From assembly GCA_903902895.1 (NCBI GenBank), contig CAIUWO010000207.1:1-47822 (forward strand): DNA of 47,822 nt, given 5' to 3'. The position numbers and the translations under genes were made by a program. Position 1 is the first letter of the stretch. Each line of letters begins with the position of its first letter. The notes under the pieces were generated by a model. That model made no database searches and was not told where the DNA came from. It saw only the letters and a list, made by a program, of their open reading frames with translations. The DNA comes from Candidatus Hydrogenedentota bacterium (GTDB lineage: Bacteria > Hydrogenedentota > Hydrogenedentia > Hydrogenedentales > CAITNO01). Positions 32,701 through 39,800 of this stretch are shown piece by piece.

Positions 32701-35700
32701 TCTCCCACGTTGGAGAACTGCGCGTTCAACCAATTCCAAACCGGCATAGAAGCGAGCGGATCCAGCGCACCGATCATGAATGAGTGCATTTGGGACGGAC
32801 GGTGCAATTATGGGCTGGGCGTTGGTGTCGAGGGAACTGGGCCCGTGTTAAACAACTGCATCGTGGAGTCCCGTGTGAGCGTTGGGGGCAGTTCCTTGAT
32901 TGGCATAAATGACTCCAACATTGGCACATGTATTTTGCGCGGTCAATCTGTTGGCACGATTGCAGATTGCATAGTCCGAGGGTGTGTGGAGGCAAGGGAT
33001 ACCGCATGTGCCAAAATAGCCAACTCAATACTGGCTGTGCGCATAAGCAGCAGCAACGACAACAACTTGATACAAAACTGCGCCATCCAGGGAAACGCAG
33101 GGGCGGGAATCACATGCTTGTCAGGTGCGTCCGCAACGTTTAAGAACTGCGTTATCGCCGGAAATGGGCTCTCAAACGAGGACAGTGCCATTCGGTGCTG
33201 GGGGTGTTCCCCTCTCTTTGTCAATTGCACCATTGCAGACAACGCGGGAACCGCTGTCGAAATTGGCGCGCCGGATTCCTACCACCCGGATGTCAGCCCG
33301 GAGTTTCAGAACTGCATCATCAGCGGGCATCATGGCAGCGGCAGCGCCGGCATTTCGTGCTACCGTAATTTCGATGTGAACAGCGCTACCGGTGGCGACC
33401 CGATTCTGAAAGACGGGTTGCCATTGCTTACGAACTGCCTGTTTCACGGAAACGACGGCGGCGATCTTCTCGTGCATGAGGGAGGTGAAGGGGGCGTGAC
33501 TCGGGTTTGCGGGGTTGACGGCATAAACGACACGACGGGATCTTCCTCGACAATATGGGGCGACCCGAAGTTCGTCCGGGGCCTGAGTGGAACCTGGGCC
33601 AGTATCAATCCGGTTTCCAGTGCGGAAACTGCACTGGAAGCGGCAGCGCCGTATGAGGAGGCCGGGGATTTGGCGGGCCGGTTCCTGGTTGCGAACAACA
33701 AGTATGCGCGTCAGATCAGGATTCTGCGCAGCCCCAGTAATCCGCCTCCAGATCATAATACCATCGTGATTCCAAATGAAAGCAACTTTGTTCTGGCCAT
33801 GGACGGCGAAAACGCCATCGCTATTTTTCAGGGAGTAAAACCGGGCGATTCCTTCCATGTTGTCGATTATCACCTGCAAAACAGTTCGATGGCCGTGGAC
33901 GGCGGCGATGTCGGCTCGGCGCCGGAGAGGGATGCGGAAGGAAATCCGCGGCCAAGCGGGGAAGGCGCGCACGTCTCCATCGGCGCATACGAACCCCCCG
34001 AGGAATACGTCGTCGGCACGCCGGGGCCATACACCCGGGTGACCGAACTGCAGGGAATGGTGGAAGGCATCGTCGCCGGGTTTAGCTTCAACGTGGGGTT
34101 TGTTGCGCTTTCAGCGGACACCAACCCCGTAACGCAGGTGAAGCTCTGGTACCAATTCAACGGTGGCCCGGCGACACTGTACGGAAGCTTCCTGCCAAGC
34201 GAAACCCCCATACCGTTCAATGCAGGCGATACGGGGCTCAATGCCACCGGAACGAAGGCCGGCATGTACACATTCTACACAACCGGCATCACGCAGGACG
34301 GCACGGTCGAAGATCCTCCTGTCTTCCCCGATGCAATGTGTGAAGTCGTCGCGCCGTGGGACGGTGTAACGCCCATTTGCGTGGCTTTGGACGCCGTCGA
34401 GGAGAACGATTGGCGCCAAAAGACCGGCAGCGACTGGGAACCCAATCACGCCTTCAAGAAGCTCAGTAATGCGATTGAGCGCGCCCGCATCTACAGAATA
34501 GGCGAAATTTGGATGAAGCAGGGCGACTATACAGAACAGCGAATGTTCAGGAGCGGGGATGTTGCCATCTACGGCGGATTCACCGGCACAGAGACTCCCG
34601 GCGACCGGAATGCCAGAAACACGCGCGATACCGCCGCGCATCCCACGACGATTGGAACGGACTTTGACTGGGTGGGCAAGGACTATTATGGCAACGACAC
34701 ACCGTTGTCATTATGGTGCTACCAAACCCACAACCTGCTCCTGGACGGAATCACCTTTAGCCGGGGTGTCGAATTCTCTGAATGCAACAGCAGCAACACA
34801 ATTCAGAACTGCATCATAAAGAACGTCTTAAGGGGCTCGGTCAGTATGAACGAGTCCTCGCCGACATTTTCCAATTGCACCATCACCAGCGATACCGGCA
34901 CCGTCTTCTTCCCCGGTGACAGCCCATGCACCATGACCGGGGCATACAGTGGCATAAGCGTGGGCGGAGGCGCGCCTACTTTCACGGACTGCCAAGTGGA
35001 TGGGGTGTTCTGGTGCGCCGTCCATATCATTGCCGGCGCAATTCCAACCTTTACCCGCTGCAGCATCTTGTCCCGGCAGGCGGACCCATCGGGCAACGCA
35101 GACTACATTACTAGGTCTGTATGGGAGCCTTTCCTAAAATCTGTGGTCAGTTGCGGCTGCGATGGGGCGCCGGTTTTCCAGTCATGCAGCATTGCTGGCT
35201 GCGCCGAGGCTGGGGTTTATGTGTATGTGAGGCATTGGCCTGATGATGAATGCCCGCCAACGCAGGGGATGGACAGCCTTGCGCCGAACTTTGATGATTG
35301 TGCGATCAGCGTCAGCGGCACAACACCGTGGAAGAGCCACCGCAGGAAGGAAGGGTATGGCGTCGTGTGCCAGGATGCGGCGACCACGCCCCAGTTCTCG
35401 CGTTGCCGGATTCAGGGGAACTATGTTGGCGTGTACGCCGACAATTCCCGGGCCGACTTCTCAAACTGCAATATAGCCGGCAATGGACGCATTTACACGG
35501 ATGGCGACTACTACCACCTCGAAGGTGCGGGCATACTGTGCGGCGGCAGTCCCGCTCCGGCGTTCACAAACTGCACGGTCAGCGACAATCCCAACGTCGC
35601 AGTCGCGGCCAGTGGTTTGGAGTCGCCTTCGCTCATCAACTGCATTATCACCGGAACGGAGGGCGACGAGGCGGTAAAGCACAGATGTTCCCCTCCGCCG

Positions 35701-36768
35701 ATACTGAAGAACTGCTTCTTCAATAACAGTTGCAATGACTACAGCGGGTACGAAGATGGCGTCTTCAAGGCCGCGCGCGGCGCCGCGGAACTTGCCGAAG
35801 TGCCAGGGATAACCGCTCCTGTCGACGGAGACCCGCATTTCAAGCCTTCCACAGAGGTCGGCTGGTGGGGCAACGTCCCAGCGTCTGTCCAACAGAATCC
35901 GTATAAAGCGCTCAGCATGGCGAAAGAGGGCGCCTTTACCCGGTTTACGGTGACCACCGGCACGCTGGGAATGGGCGTTAGGGCAGGCGACTATATAAGT
36001 GCCCTTTCCAATGACGGTGGACTTTATGCAAAGTCCGGGCTCATCGTCGCAAAGACGAACACCACCATTGATGTAATGGGCGACTTTACCGACAGGCAAC
36101 CGTCCAATCTGCACGTTGTCATCCCCGATTACCATATCGACAACGGTTCGCGCGCCCTGTGGCACGGTATGGTTGACGGCGCCCCAACGTACGACATTGA
36201 CGGGAATGACCGGCCGGGAAGTGATGCCTTTTTCGATATCGGCGCCGATGAAGGCGCGCCCGGATCGCGGCCGGACAATGTGTGCGTTCTTAACCTTCAG
36301 TGCCCCAACGGCGGGCAAATATCGCCGCAGGCCGGCACATCCTTCCATGAGGCGGGCAAGACGGTGTCACTGAGCGCTACCGATACCGCGGACCGTGGCT
36401 TTGTGCGTTGGGAAGAACTCGGCGCCGGCGGCCAGGTCATTGCCGAACATGACAAGAGAGAACTGCACGTGGAAATGAACGCCGACAGGACGTTCCGCGC
36501 AGTGTTTGGGGCCCGGATCACCATTACCGTTGAGAAGAGCGGCGTTGGAGCCACAGTTCCCCTCGCGGGCACGCACACCTTTCTCGAATTCACCCAGGCC
36601 ACCTTTACGGCCTCTCCCGTCGACGGCTCCCAATTCTCGCATTGGGAAGATTCGGACAGCGCGGTGCTGGGAGCTGACCCCGTGCTGACGTTTACCGTAA
36701 GCGCGCCCAGGACCGTGCGGGCGGTATTTGTTGAAACGGGCGCCGTATGCGCTCCGCCGCTGCCGTGA
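20722..36768 (+). CDS. Giant (5348 aa) secreted mosaic protein: LRR blocks, InlB-like repeats, PKD domains, four beta-helix modules, embedded C11 clostripain-like peptidase
   Basis: Single uninterrupted ORF with AAGGAGAGG RBS and hydrophobic N-terminus 'MVLSVCLLCAALALTGGGVC'. Domains listed separately. Confidence 0.9.
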   Translation: MRKGVTIVRANMVLSVCLLCAALALTGGGVCAVLSVNAKPMGEGKPVAPVIPAESSAGESGMGQVMVQWWRDTAAAHGTPTPETVRAEALATPPVDNAASRVPGTVVTADTPAVLPVHLPASAVSVEQLGLTFPGLAINARTRTQLDALSNVTVGITTFAVDQGIKNAVGLSEKSPSAQKDSGEGEPDLSTFDLVADYDTFLALVSPGSDPHTADINAYGLDENGAASFGTGDGIPDRAQILILQQVLKTPGIEFSGGASHTTAVARWQAIWASFPAEGSSIEGVTAEQYASVRRVIVSVCMFGDTASVQLGLTLGGLIGWVPIDEAAQRSLFTPMPWPFSAQGNFNGTATGAAYCNSAKWTIAQEHAAAATSPVAPTFDEIATAYGAMLGADFVNAQSTATQFHTLNIQLCGQLVCPTLGRLDLAEGIGTNLTAVPDTSWLFDHWELTPEGGSTSIVTTQALTVPPCYGNIAVRAVAKPDATARIDTVFRDRHLEQAVRVAVNKLTGDVFWADVEGLTGLDARGLGIAGTDGLNYLTSLTYLDLRDNQIIDITPLAALTGLGMLMLGHNQVVDVAPLAGLSGLVILDLGWGMDSLSIWDRWAAQGEANQITSISALSSLNNLNILDLCGNNISSLDAVSAMTSLQVLLADGNPVRDYDSVGALDSLYLLCVQNTGMTDTILASLLLDNGTPKLPGLGGIGLSANPALTTLAPLVDYANLTGLLCGDNAELANITDLSGLSSLGVVILGNTKVTELASLNALRTQDLGGALILRNNPHLFDNGGAPCTDVELIEAMGNTVDCDFACGTQKLLTTTVSPTLNAGDVAPFVGSRPYAANAVVQVQAMQSNPAYCFSHWTGPVADPASRNTAVYMTGDRSVSAVFIPYGDGMLTMLAPKTYEVNAQGARVPGTERDVPGVVTPAPGQWNCRLGETRHLRAEAKPGWGFLCWCDADYTVVDSTHDYDLVMTGDRTVRAIFMPAKWTLYMYGQNGAGTITPPLGLMYCAAGQQVPLHAEADPDYCFTGWSGGPSGQSGFQYNAADTMIIMDADYTLWTTFTACDQLPLTVGVEGFGDTNPAVGTHYYSTGTTVSLTAVPYPGWMFDHWTGDLADTANPASVTMDTAKTVTAVFSIDFADGNLLSVIRQAIGKPSGPIYVGDLTGHTELDTTGCQITSLQGLQYWNDLAVLTVNNATLDSETLDLTPLEALNNLREVSFQNVRFASVAPLACLGTVEKLVLHDCGLTDIAPLATMTGLKELDLAQNRIGDLVPLQGLILLEALDLSRNAAPAPATGPAFSSEAPLAGLTPLVGLTQLRNLSLAYNRLEEIAPLAGNTGLGSGDIVDLSGNPLSPASLCGAVQTMKDNDVTVFHEGVCTHIFTLQITGNGSVGMAPGQYSYPAGQTVECLAQADSGWVFDRWEGGTVACPRAKAQTFTMDQAVTVTAVFIAVPQEEIPANEITIADPNLKLAIFAAIGRHSAQATDPLYLKEVVCLQYLDAYNSRITSLEGIQNCRALQEVFIYENQITDVSPLTALGELTHVELGGNPLASAAPLTQICGLQELHIDNCGLVSLDFLPGLDSLQLLDVSGNPVGNSEMEHIEALTSLHALGIGQTGITTLEPLSGLSLLDTVYAPENAITDLSPLANLTGLQALVASSCMITDLTPLAGLTQLGILLIDQNPNLASLAGLEGMTSLNCLYASSCALDDIGIESLGDANLTMLQWLALGNNELVDIQPLADNAGIGTGDFVDLEGNPLNDQSKCTHIPALQARGVDVHPSNACGYKLMVEVQGQGFVTQNPTGSPLRPGTQVTLTATPPANPAKWYFDHWEGDLTGTVNPATVSMDADKTVKAVFKPYDHTLTVEVEGDGTPTPGVGTHYYSSGDVASFSVAPAAGYMLDHWEGDLEGAGHSPQLTMNHDCSVKAVFVQGTLRAAFKALPRVGLPPLTVAFADQSSWRDHPATAWEWNFGDGTDIDSAASPTHVYQSPGIYSVSLKVTSNAGSDTLVREHYIHAQSLPTASFTAAPFSGVAPLDVTFTDASLPGNTPPILRREWKFGDGGTSTAASPTHAYQSSGTYDVSLKVTTAAGSNTLTKTSYIYVQSRPTASFVASPSGGLAPLTVHFTDTSVSQNASPIVRRHWDFGDGATSTEQSPQHIYAVPGVYTASLTVENLFGPNTCTRTIHAVETLARLYVVPPGTARDGLAPGWADAFESIGDAAEQLGLYPDAEIWIAQGVYNESVAIHECGFNEGHAWVYGGFSGTETALEDRDPAAHPTILDGSGKEPFYFDNRGAILFLNGEMAVVDGLTVTGSSDCGVATGDGVNATISHCTLAGNAGYGVFLGAPIYDDGGRVELSNCVVSGNGGGVTGIRMQAIIKNTLITGNARCGIEINTPPGFCDKSNNLKPQSTTGSRLWQGPTNGFASNDWARKEHSPQELDAALSAKDGAINDPTRLLTKSGQAEWTVLVYMDGDNDLEEYAIADFLEMSEIGSGDEFNIVVLFDRSPDYATAYDNWTGARRGMVRSGDTPGLAWGTAVGGDVNMGNKQTLTDFCQWGMSSYPAARYALILWNHGGGWSKSLTLQARPFKEICYDYTSGSVLSVADVKDAICAATFTKPFSLIGFDACLMGMAEVAYEMSQTQASVMVASEDLEPSNGWPYADVFAQLKVSPAMGPAQLGAIIVDSYYNSYGRSQTMSAVDLREMGTVVEGITALGCCIPRDESSNPRNCAAKATELMTALDKAVIRERHGDDWDGSHGLSIYFPNDAFPVPEYEGIAFDNESSWYEFLESFAGLPTDSWVRQARDGVKTYGPEADYADLYAFCDAVAGLAQQRDSHLKVVNCTIANQPVGIFVADKPFCADVNYAFEAVNTIFANHGECGVWEARADAITQLDNCLFFQNAIDYRAKGTTELTGPGAIDAYFGWQSFNAGGDPKFLLPVINAQLALAGEQPENDPNRTKFTATGLTAGALVGKILRLPPLEGQSGESLIVANTATEIEVLGPVAAALRSVQPVPSVFLDCADYHITDGSAAIDKADPSKAPPEDIDGDPRPGPDDELVDIGADEANSSYGGLPETEICNLPDKMRTLSFYLPYRVLGSSAEITSVVLWYRYTNADEVTGPWTPYPGLPHPHDPADLRMPFDALAVDGEGTYEFYSIATDVNGRTEQDLRTADAKVWVVQEYPDNRIYVDCGANSGGKGKSWDDAIGGPDGLRKALEIASQLQIPEIWAAQGTYETNEYAGIALQSNVAIHGGFLAGQTALSDRDLAAHPSIISGGGDCAVVVNAYGVKNARLNGFTVTGCTAYAGIYCSLVAGDVVFEDCTLTGNGGRGIELYNDGSPTIVSCTISDNAFDGVLSGFGSYPHIVGCQISGNGGCGIWGTGVPLGSGWNPGDDGGVEIEDCVICRNGLDGVVGSNRSAISVSGSFISGNGSEAHSAPDDPDLPLPPTGNLNLWDAGNVAVTNCVISQGYAYGAYLGSGTVANCTISDNAGPGINAIYGRGCPAEVVNCILASNGGPGIVTDVYGENTEPESCLFYSNTGFDYDDGMPEGQCVGAISLTGFLGKEAGNVDGDPSFAPPISGTWAHISRQGDDLVLTAADSAAFANQNLAGHRVKVDTSRKDWIRIISNSPSAVTVRANDVRFAVPVGTGFETDGYHLQNGSNAIGRGHKSAASPPKDIDGDDRSKESGVDIGADEAPPSWLAPPQTYLVNVPAVSVTGQVCMEYVVEPGSAPVVSLDLWYRSIRETNWHQGGTFDVPVEPNPSDTVCFNALTIADGAYEFCLVAHGEAVTSESLAEARTAIARSFPDGHIYVNNQAAAGLRTGTSWDNAFLTVSDGILAARLKGGISEVSVTGGPYYEKISIPSGVTVQGGYVPDGAGQTRNITQDPKLYTKMFPSQLGAVSVTIPQSMTQLQVRDTVAPTVTLSGADRDHQVSDAGLSGFTVHPSEYFLYGTNNAPSELAIALRTNHAAPSTSISNCVFAGCAFTFDLMTFQFDHTYGIRCTDASPTLENCAFNQFQTGIEASGSSAPIMNECIWDGRCNYGLGVGVEGTGPVLNNCIVESRVSVGGSSLIGINDSNIGTCILRGQSVGTIADCIVRGCVEARDTACAKIANSILAVRISSSNDNNLIQNCAIQGNAGAGITCLSGASATFKNCVIAGNGLSNEDSAIRCWGCSPLFVNCTIADNAGTAVEIGAPDSYHPDVSPEFQNCIISGHHGSGSAGISCYRNFDVNSATGGDPILKDGLPLLTNCLFHGNDGGDLLVHEGGEGGVTRVCGVDGINDTTGSSSTIWGDPKFVRGLSGTWASINPVSSAETALEAAAPYEEAGDLAGRFLVANNKYARQIRILRSPSNPPPDHNTIVIPNESNFVLAMDGENAIAIFQGVKPGDSFHVVDYHLQNSSMAVDGGDVGSAPERDAEGNPRPSGEGAHVSIGAYEPPEEYVVGTPGPYTRVTELQGMVEGIVAGFSFNVGFVALSADTNPVTQVKLWYQFNGGPATLYGSFLPSETPIPFNAGDTGLNATGTKAGMYTFYTTGITQDGTVEDPPVFPDAMCEVVAPWDGVTPICVALDAVEENDWRQKTGSDWEPNHAFKKLSNAIERARIYRIGEIWMKQGDYTEQRMFRSGDVAIYGGFTGTETPGDRNARNTRDTAAHPTTIGTDFDWVGKDYYGNDTPLSLWCYQTHNLLLDGITFSRGVEFSECNSSNTIQNCIIKNVLRGSVSMNESSPTFSNCTITSDTGTVFFPGDSPCTMTGAYSGISVGGGAPTFTDCQVDGVFWCAVHIIAGAIPTFTRCSILSRQADPSGNADYITRSVWEPFLKSVVSCGCDGAPVFQSCSIAGCAEAGVYVYVRHWPDDECPPTQGMDSLAPNFDDCAISVSGTTPWKSHRRKEGYGVVCQDAATTPQFSRCRIQGNYVGVYADNSRADFSNCNIAGNGRIYTDGDYYHLEGAGILCGGSPAPAFTNCTVSDNPNVAVAASGLESPSLINCIITGTEGDEAVKHRCSPPPILKNCFFNNSCNDYSGYEDGVFKAARGAAELAEVPGITAPVDGDPHFKPSTEVGWWGNVPASVQQNPYKALSMAKEGAFTRFTVTTGTLGMGVRAGDYISALSNDGGLYAKSGLIVAKTNTTIDVMGDFTDRQPSNLHVVIPDYHIDNGSRALWHGMVDGAPTYDIDGNDRPGSDAFFDIGADEGAPGSRPDNVCVLNLQCPNGGQISPQAGTSFHEAGKTVSLSATDTADRGFVRWEELGAGGQVIAEHDKRELHVEMNADRTFRAVFGARITITVEKSGVGATVPLAGTHTFLEFTQATFTASPVDGSQFSHWEDSDSAVLGADPVLTFTVSAPRTVRAVFVETGAVCAPPLP
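22180..23130 (+). other. LRR block 1 (internalin-type) in the giant protein
   Basis: 'LTSLTYLDLRDNQIIDITPLAALTGLGMLMLGHNQVVDVAPLAGLSGLVILDLG...'. Boundaries approximate. Confidence 0.85.
24112..24830 (+). other. LRR block 2 in the giant protein
   Basis: 'LVLHDCGLTDIAPLATMTGLKELDLAQNRIGDLVPLQGLILLEALDLSRN'. Boundaries approximate. Confidence 0.8.
25080..26045 (+). other. LRR block 3 in the giant protein
   Basis: 'LQEVFIYENQITDVSPLTALGELTHVELGGNPL...LSPLANLTGLQALVASSCMITDLTPLAGLTQLGILLIDQN'. Boundaries approximate. Confidence 0.8.
26493..27255 (+). other. Three tandem PKD domains in the giant protein
   Basis: Three copies of 'P.....PLtV.FtDtS......P.v.r.WdFGDG..St..sPtHvY...GvYtvsLkVt...G..T'. 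Confidence 0.88.
28075..29085 (+). other. Peptidase C11 (clostripain-like) domain inserted in the first beta-helix module
   Basis: 'WTVLVYMDGDNDLEEYAIADFLEM', 'YALILWNHGGGW' (His codon 28408-28410), 'SLIGFDACLMGMAEVAYEM' (Cys codon 28570-28572), 'VASEDLEPSNGWPYADV', 'GSHGLSIYFPND'. Confidence 0.85.
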
Positions 36769-36845
36769 CAACCATGAACACCATGAGCACCCTGAACCTC
36801 CATGTCACCCAAGATGACTTGCGCAAAAGAAGGGAACTGCCCGAT

Positions 36846-39800
36846 ATGACGCCGACACAATGCATTTGTCGCGGCATGGTCGCAGCACTGGCTGGCTTTT
36901 CCGTGCTTCTGTGGGCAGTTGCGGCGCATGCCCAGAACTGTTACCCAGTCTACGAAGTTACCACGGTGACCGATCCCCCTGTGGCCCTCGGTGGTGTCGG
37001 TGGTGACGCTGAATACTGGGATGGCAACCCTCAAGACTGTCCCCGAGACTATGGTGTGTTTTATGACGAGCTGGATGAATTCCAAACCAACATTGTGGCC
37101 CGGGCGCCCCTTGGAGCCAAGTTGATTCAGGGCGTAAGTGGTGGGGACCTTGACCCCGCCGGACAATTCGGTCCCCACTACGCCTTCTGGTGGCACTCTC
37201 CGGAGTACTATGGGCAATGGGAGTTTGACAACTATGACTTCTCCTACTGGGATACCATATTAGAGAGGTGGAGATCCATGGGGGGGTGGCGTTACAACGA
37301 AGATTATCCACTTGCCCCCACCGTGATTTCACTACCCCAAGGTGAATATGAAACGTACCTGGATGACCGCAGCGGCTTCGCTTTTCAAGATTGCGAAATC
37401 ATTATTCCCAAGAGCCCCAAAGGCGCGTTTCCGGCGGGACAATGGACGGTCAAGCACCTCCAGTACAATCTCCAAGTCATAAACAAGTGGAAGCGCATAG
37501 AGGCCGACAACCAGCTCACCGTCGCCAATGAGCCCAGTGACAAAGCCTACCAGTACAGATATCGAATTGCGCCGCACCCGTTTCCCGATTCGGGCGCCTG
37601 GAAAGAGAAGGATGTCTCCGGGGATCCTGCACTTATTGACAAAATTGGCGATGGATTCGGCGTTCAACTGGAGCCGGTACAGCCACACGACCGGGGTGAC
37701 CCGGTGGAGGAAGGGTGCTTCTTCCAGAATGGGCATGTATTCGACTATTGGCGAGGCGACGACCACCTGCGTTACGCCCAGCCACGTTTCCTGTGGGTGC
37801 CGGACATCACCTTCCCTCCCGCCCCCGCCGTGCCGGATGAAACAAAGTCGGTGACCGCGGTATGGAAACACGATGTTGAACTTGCGATCCACTTTGTGGA
37901 AGTGGGGGTTTACAGGGACCCAAGCATATACCCTGAAATCGTTTCGAGCAGCAGCACCGTGGCCATTTCGAGCGAGTCAGACTCTGTGGACGCACCCATA
38001 ACCAGCAGCGAGGACTTCACAGTTCGCCTGACCCACGGCTACGAGTTCACAATGAACCCGGAACCGAAAGCGCACTATGTGTTCTTTATGGCCGGGTATG
38101 CGGAGCGCAGTCTCGGCATAAATGAATGCATCACGGCCTTCCTGCCCGGTGGCACCCAGTCTGAGGATGTCGTCTGGCTCAGGGAGGACCCGCTTACCAC
38201 CAGCTTTTCCGTTCCGGAACCCGCTGGCCCCGGCGCGTACTACAGCGGCGGTGTGATAACCGTGTTCTTCGTCGATGAACTGCTTGCGCAGCACCTGCGT
38301 GAGGTGAAAGCGGCCATCGCGAAGAAACTTGAGTGCCTCGGAATCACCTCCTGGGTGGGCGACCCGGTTTATCCGCACTCAGGGGAGTTCTACCAGGAAG
38401 AGGAGGACCTGCGCGTCAAGAGCCCCGGCATGGACTTTGTCTGGGCTAGGAAGTACTCCTCGCGAAACGGATACGACACGGTGCAAGGAAGCCGGTGGGA
38501 CTTCAACTACAACATCTACGTCGAACGGTTGGGTGACGAACACCTCCTGTACCATGACGGAAATGGCAGAATTGACATTTTTGCGCTATCGAAGCAGGAC
38601 GGCGAATGGCATGCCGGCGGACGCACGGACAGGTTTGACTACGGGGGGGGCGGTTCAGCGGCGGTTCTGCATATGCAGGACGGCACGACACAGTATTTTA
38701 GTCCGCTCGCTGTTGATTCAGATGAGCCTGGCGGAAAGCTCACATGCATTCGGGATCGAAACGGCAACACAATGAGCTTCTACTATGATTCTGAATGGCA
38801 CCTCACCTCTGTGTCCGATACGCTGGGCCGACGATACTGGATTGAGTATGATCACGGCACAGCACTCCGCATCCGTGGCGTCCATGAGGAATATGGGGAT
38901 TCACCCCGGTCTGTCCGCTACTGGTACGACGGTGACGGAAACCTCACATCAGCCATCGGGCTTGGCAGCGGGACGACGACCTATGGCTATGACAACGCGA
39001 ACAATCTGACGACGATCACCGATCCGCGCCGGAACACGTACCTGACCAATCACTATGGTTCGCCTCTTTTGTCCCGGGCGCGCCGTTCCCAGGTGGCCTC
39101 CCAGGAATGGGGCAACCCGGGGGATACCATAAGATTCTCGTATGATCTTTTTGATTACCTGCCCGATGGTTCCGGTGAACTGCTGTCCGGCCTCAGCCGA
39201 AAAACCACCGTGACAGACCGCAATGGAAACACGATGGATTTGAGCTTCGGCGGTGCCTTCCTGACGAGGAAAGACGAGACGGAGAAGGAAGGGGGGCATA
39301 TTGTCACGGCGTATTCCTACAATCACACGGGAATGCCTGTCGCCATCCAGTATCCCCGGGGAAACCGGACCCTGTACGAGTACAGCCTGAGCAATCAAAT
39401 AAATCCCGCCAGGGTCACCAGGGGTGTCCTAAACGGGACGGGGGGTATTTGCCAACAGTTCACCTATCTTCCCGGGCTGTCCGGATGCGGTTGCGGGACC
39501 AGTTTCATCAAGGCGTACACCGACGGCCGCGGCAAGGTGACAACAAATGACTACGACGCAAATGGGAACCTGACTTTTGTCCATCGGCCGGCAGGCGCAG
39601 GCGTGGACGACGAAGCCTACACCTACAACGGCAGGGGGCAGGTGGAAACGCACACATGGCCGGGGGGCCGTGTGGACGAATTTCAGTACACCGGCGGCTA
39701 CGTGACCACGGTCATTCAGGACAGGGATGGTGTCCACGCGACCGTTTCCCTCGAGCGGGACGCCCGCGGCAATGTGACTGCAATGACGGACGCGGAGCAG

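Noticed and set aside
22170-36750. Regular repeats in the giant gene as a CRISPR array or DNA satellite
   Set aside because: Repeats are protein-level (LRR, PKD, beta-helix) and diverged in DNA. There are no identical short repeats with uniform spacers.
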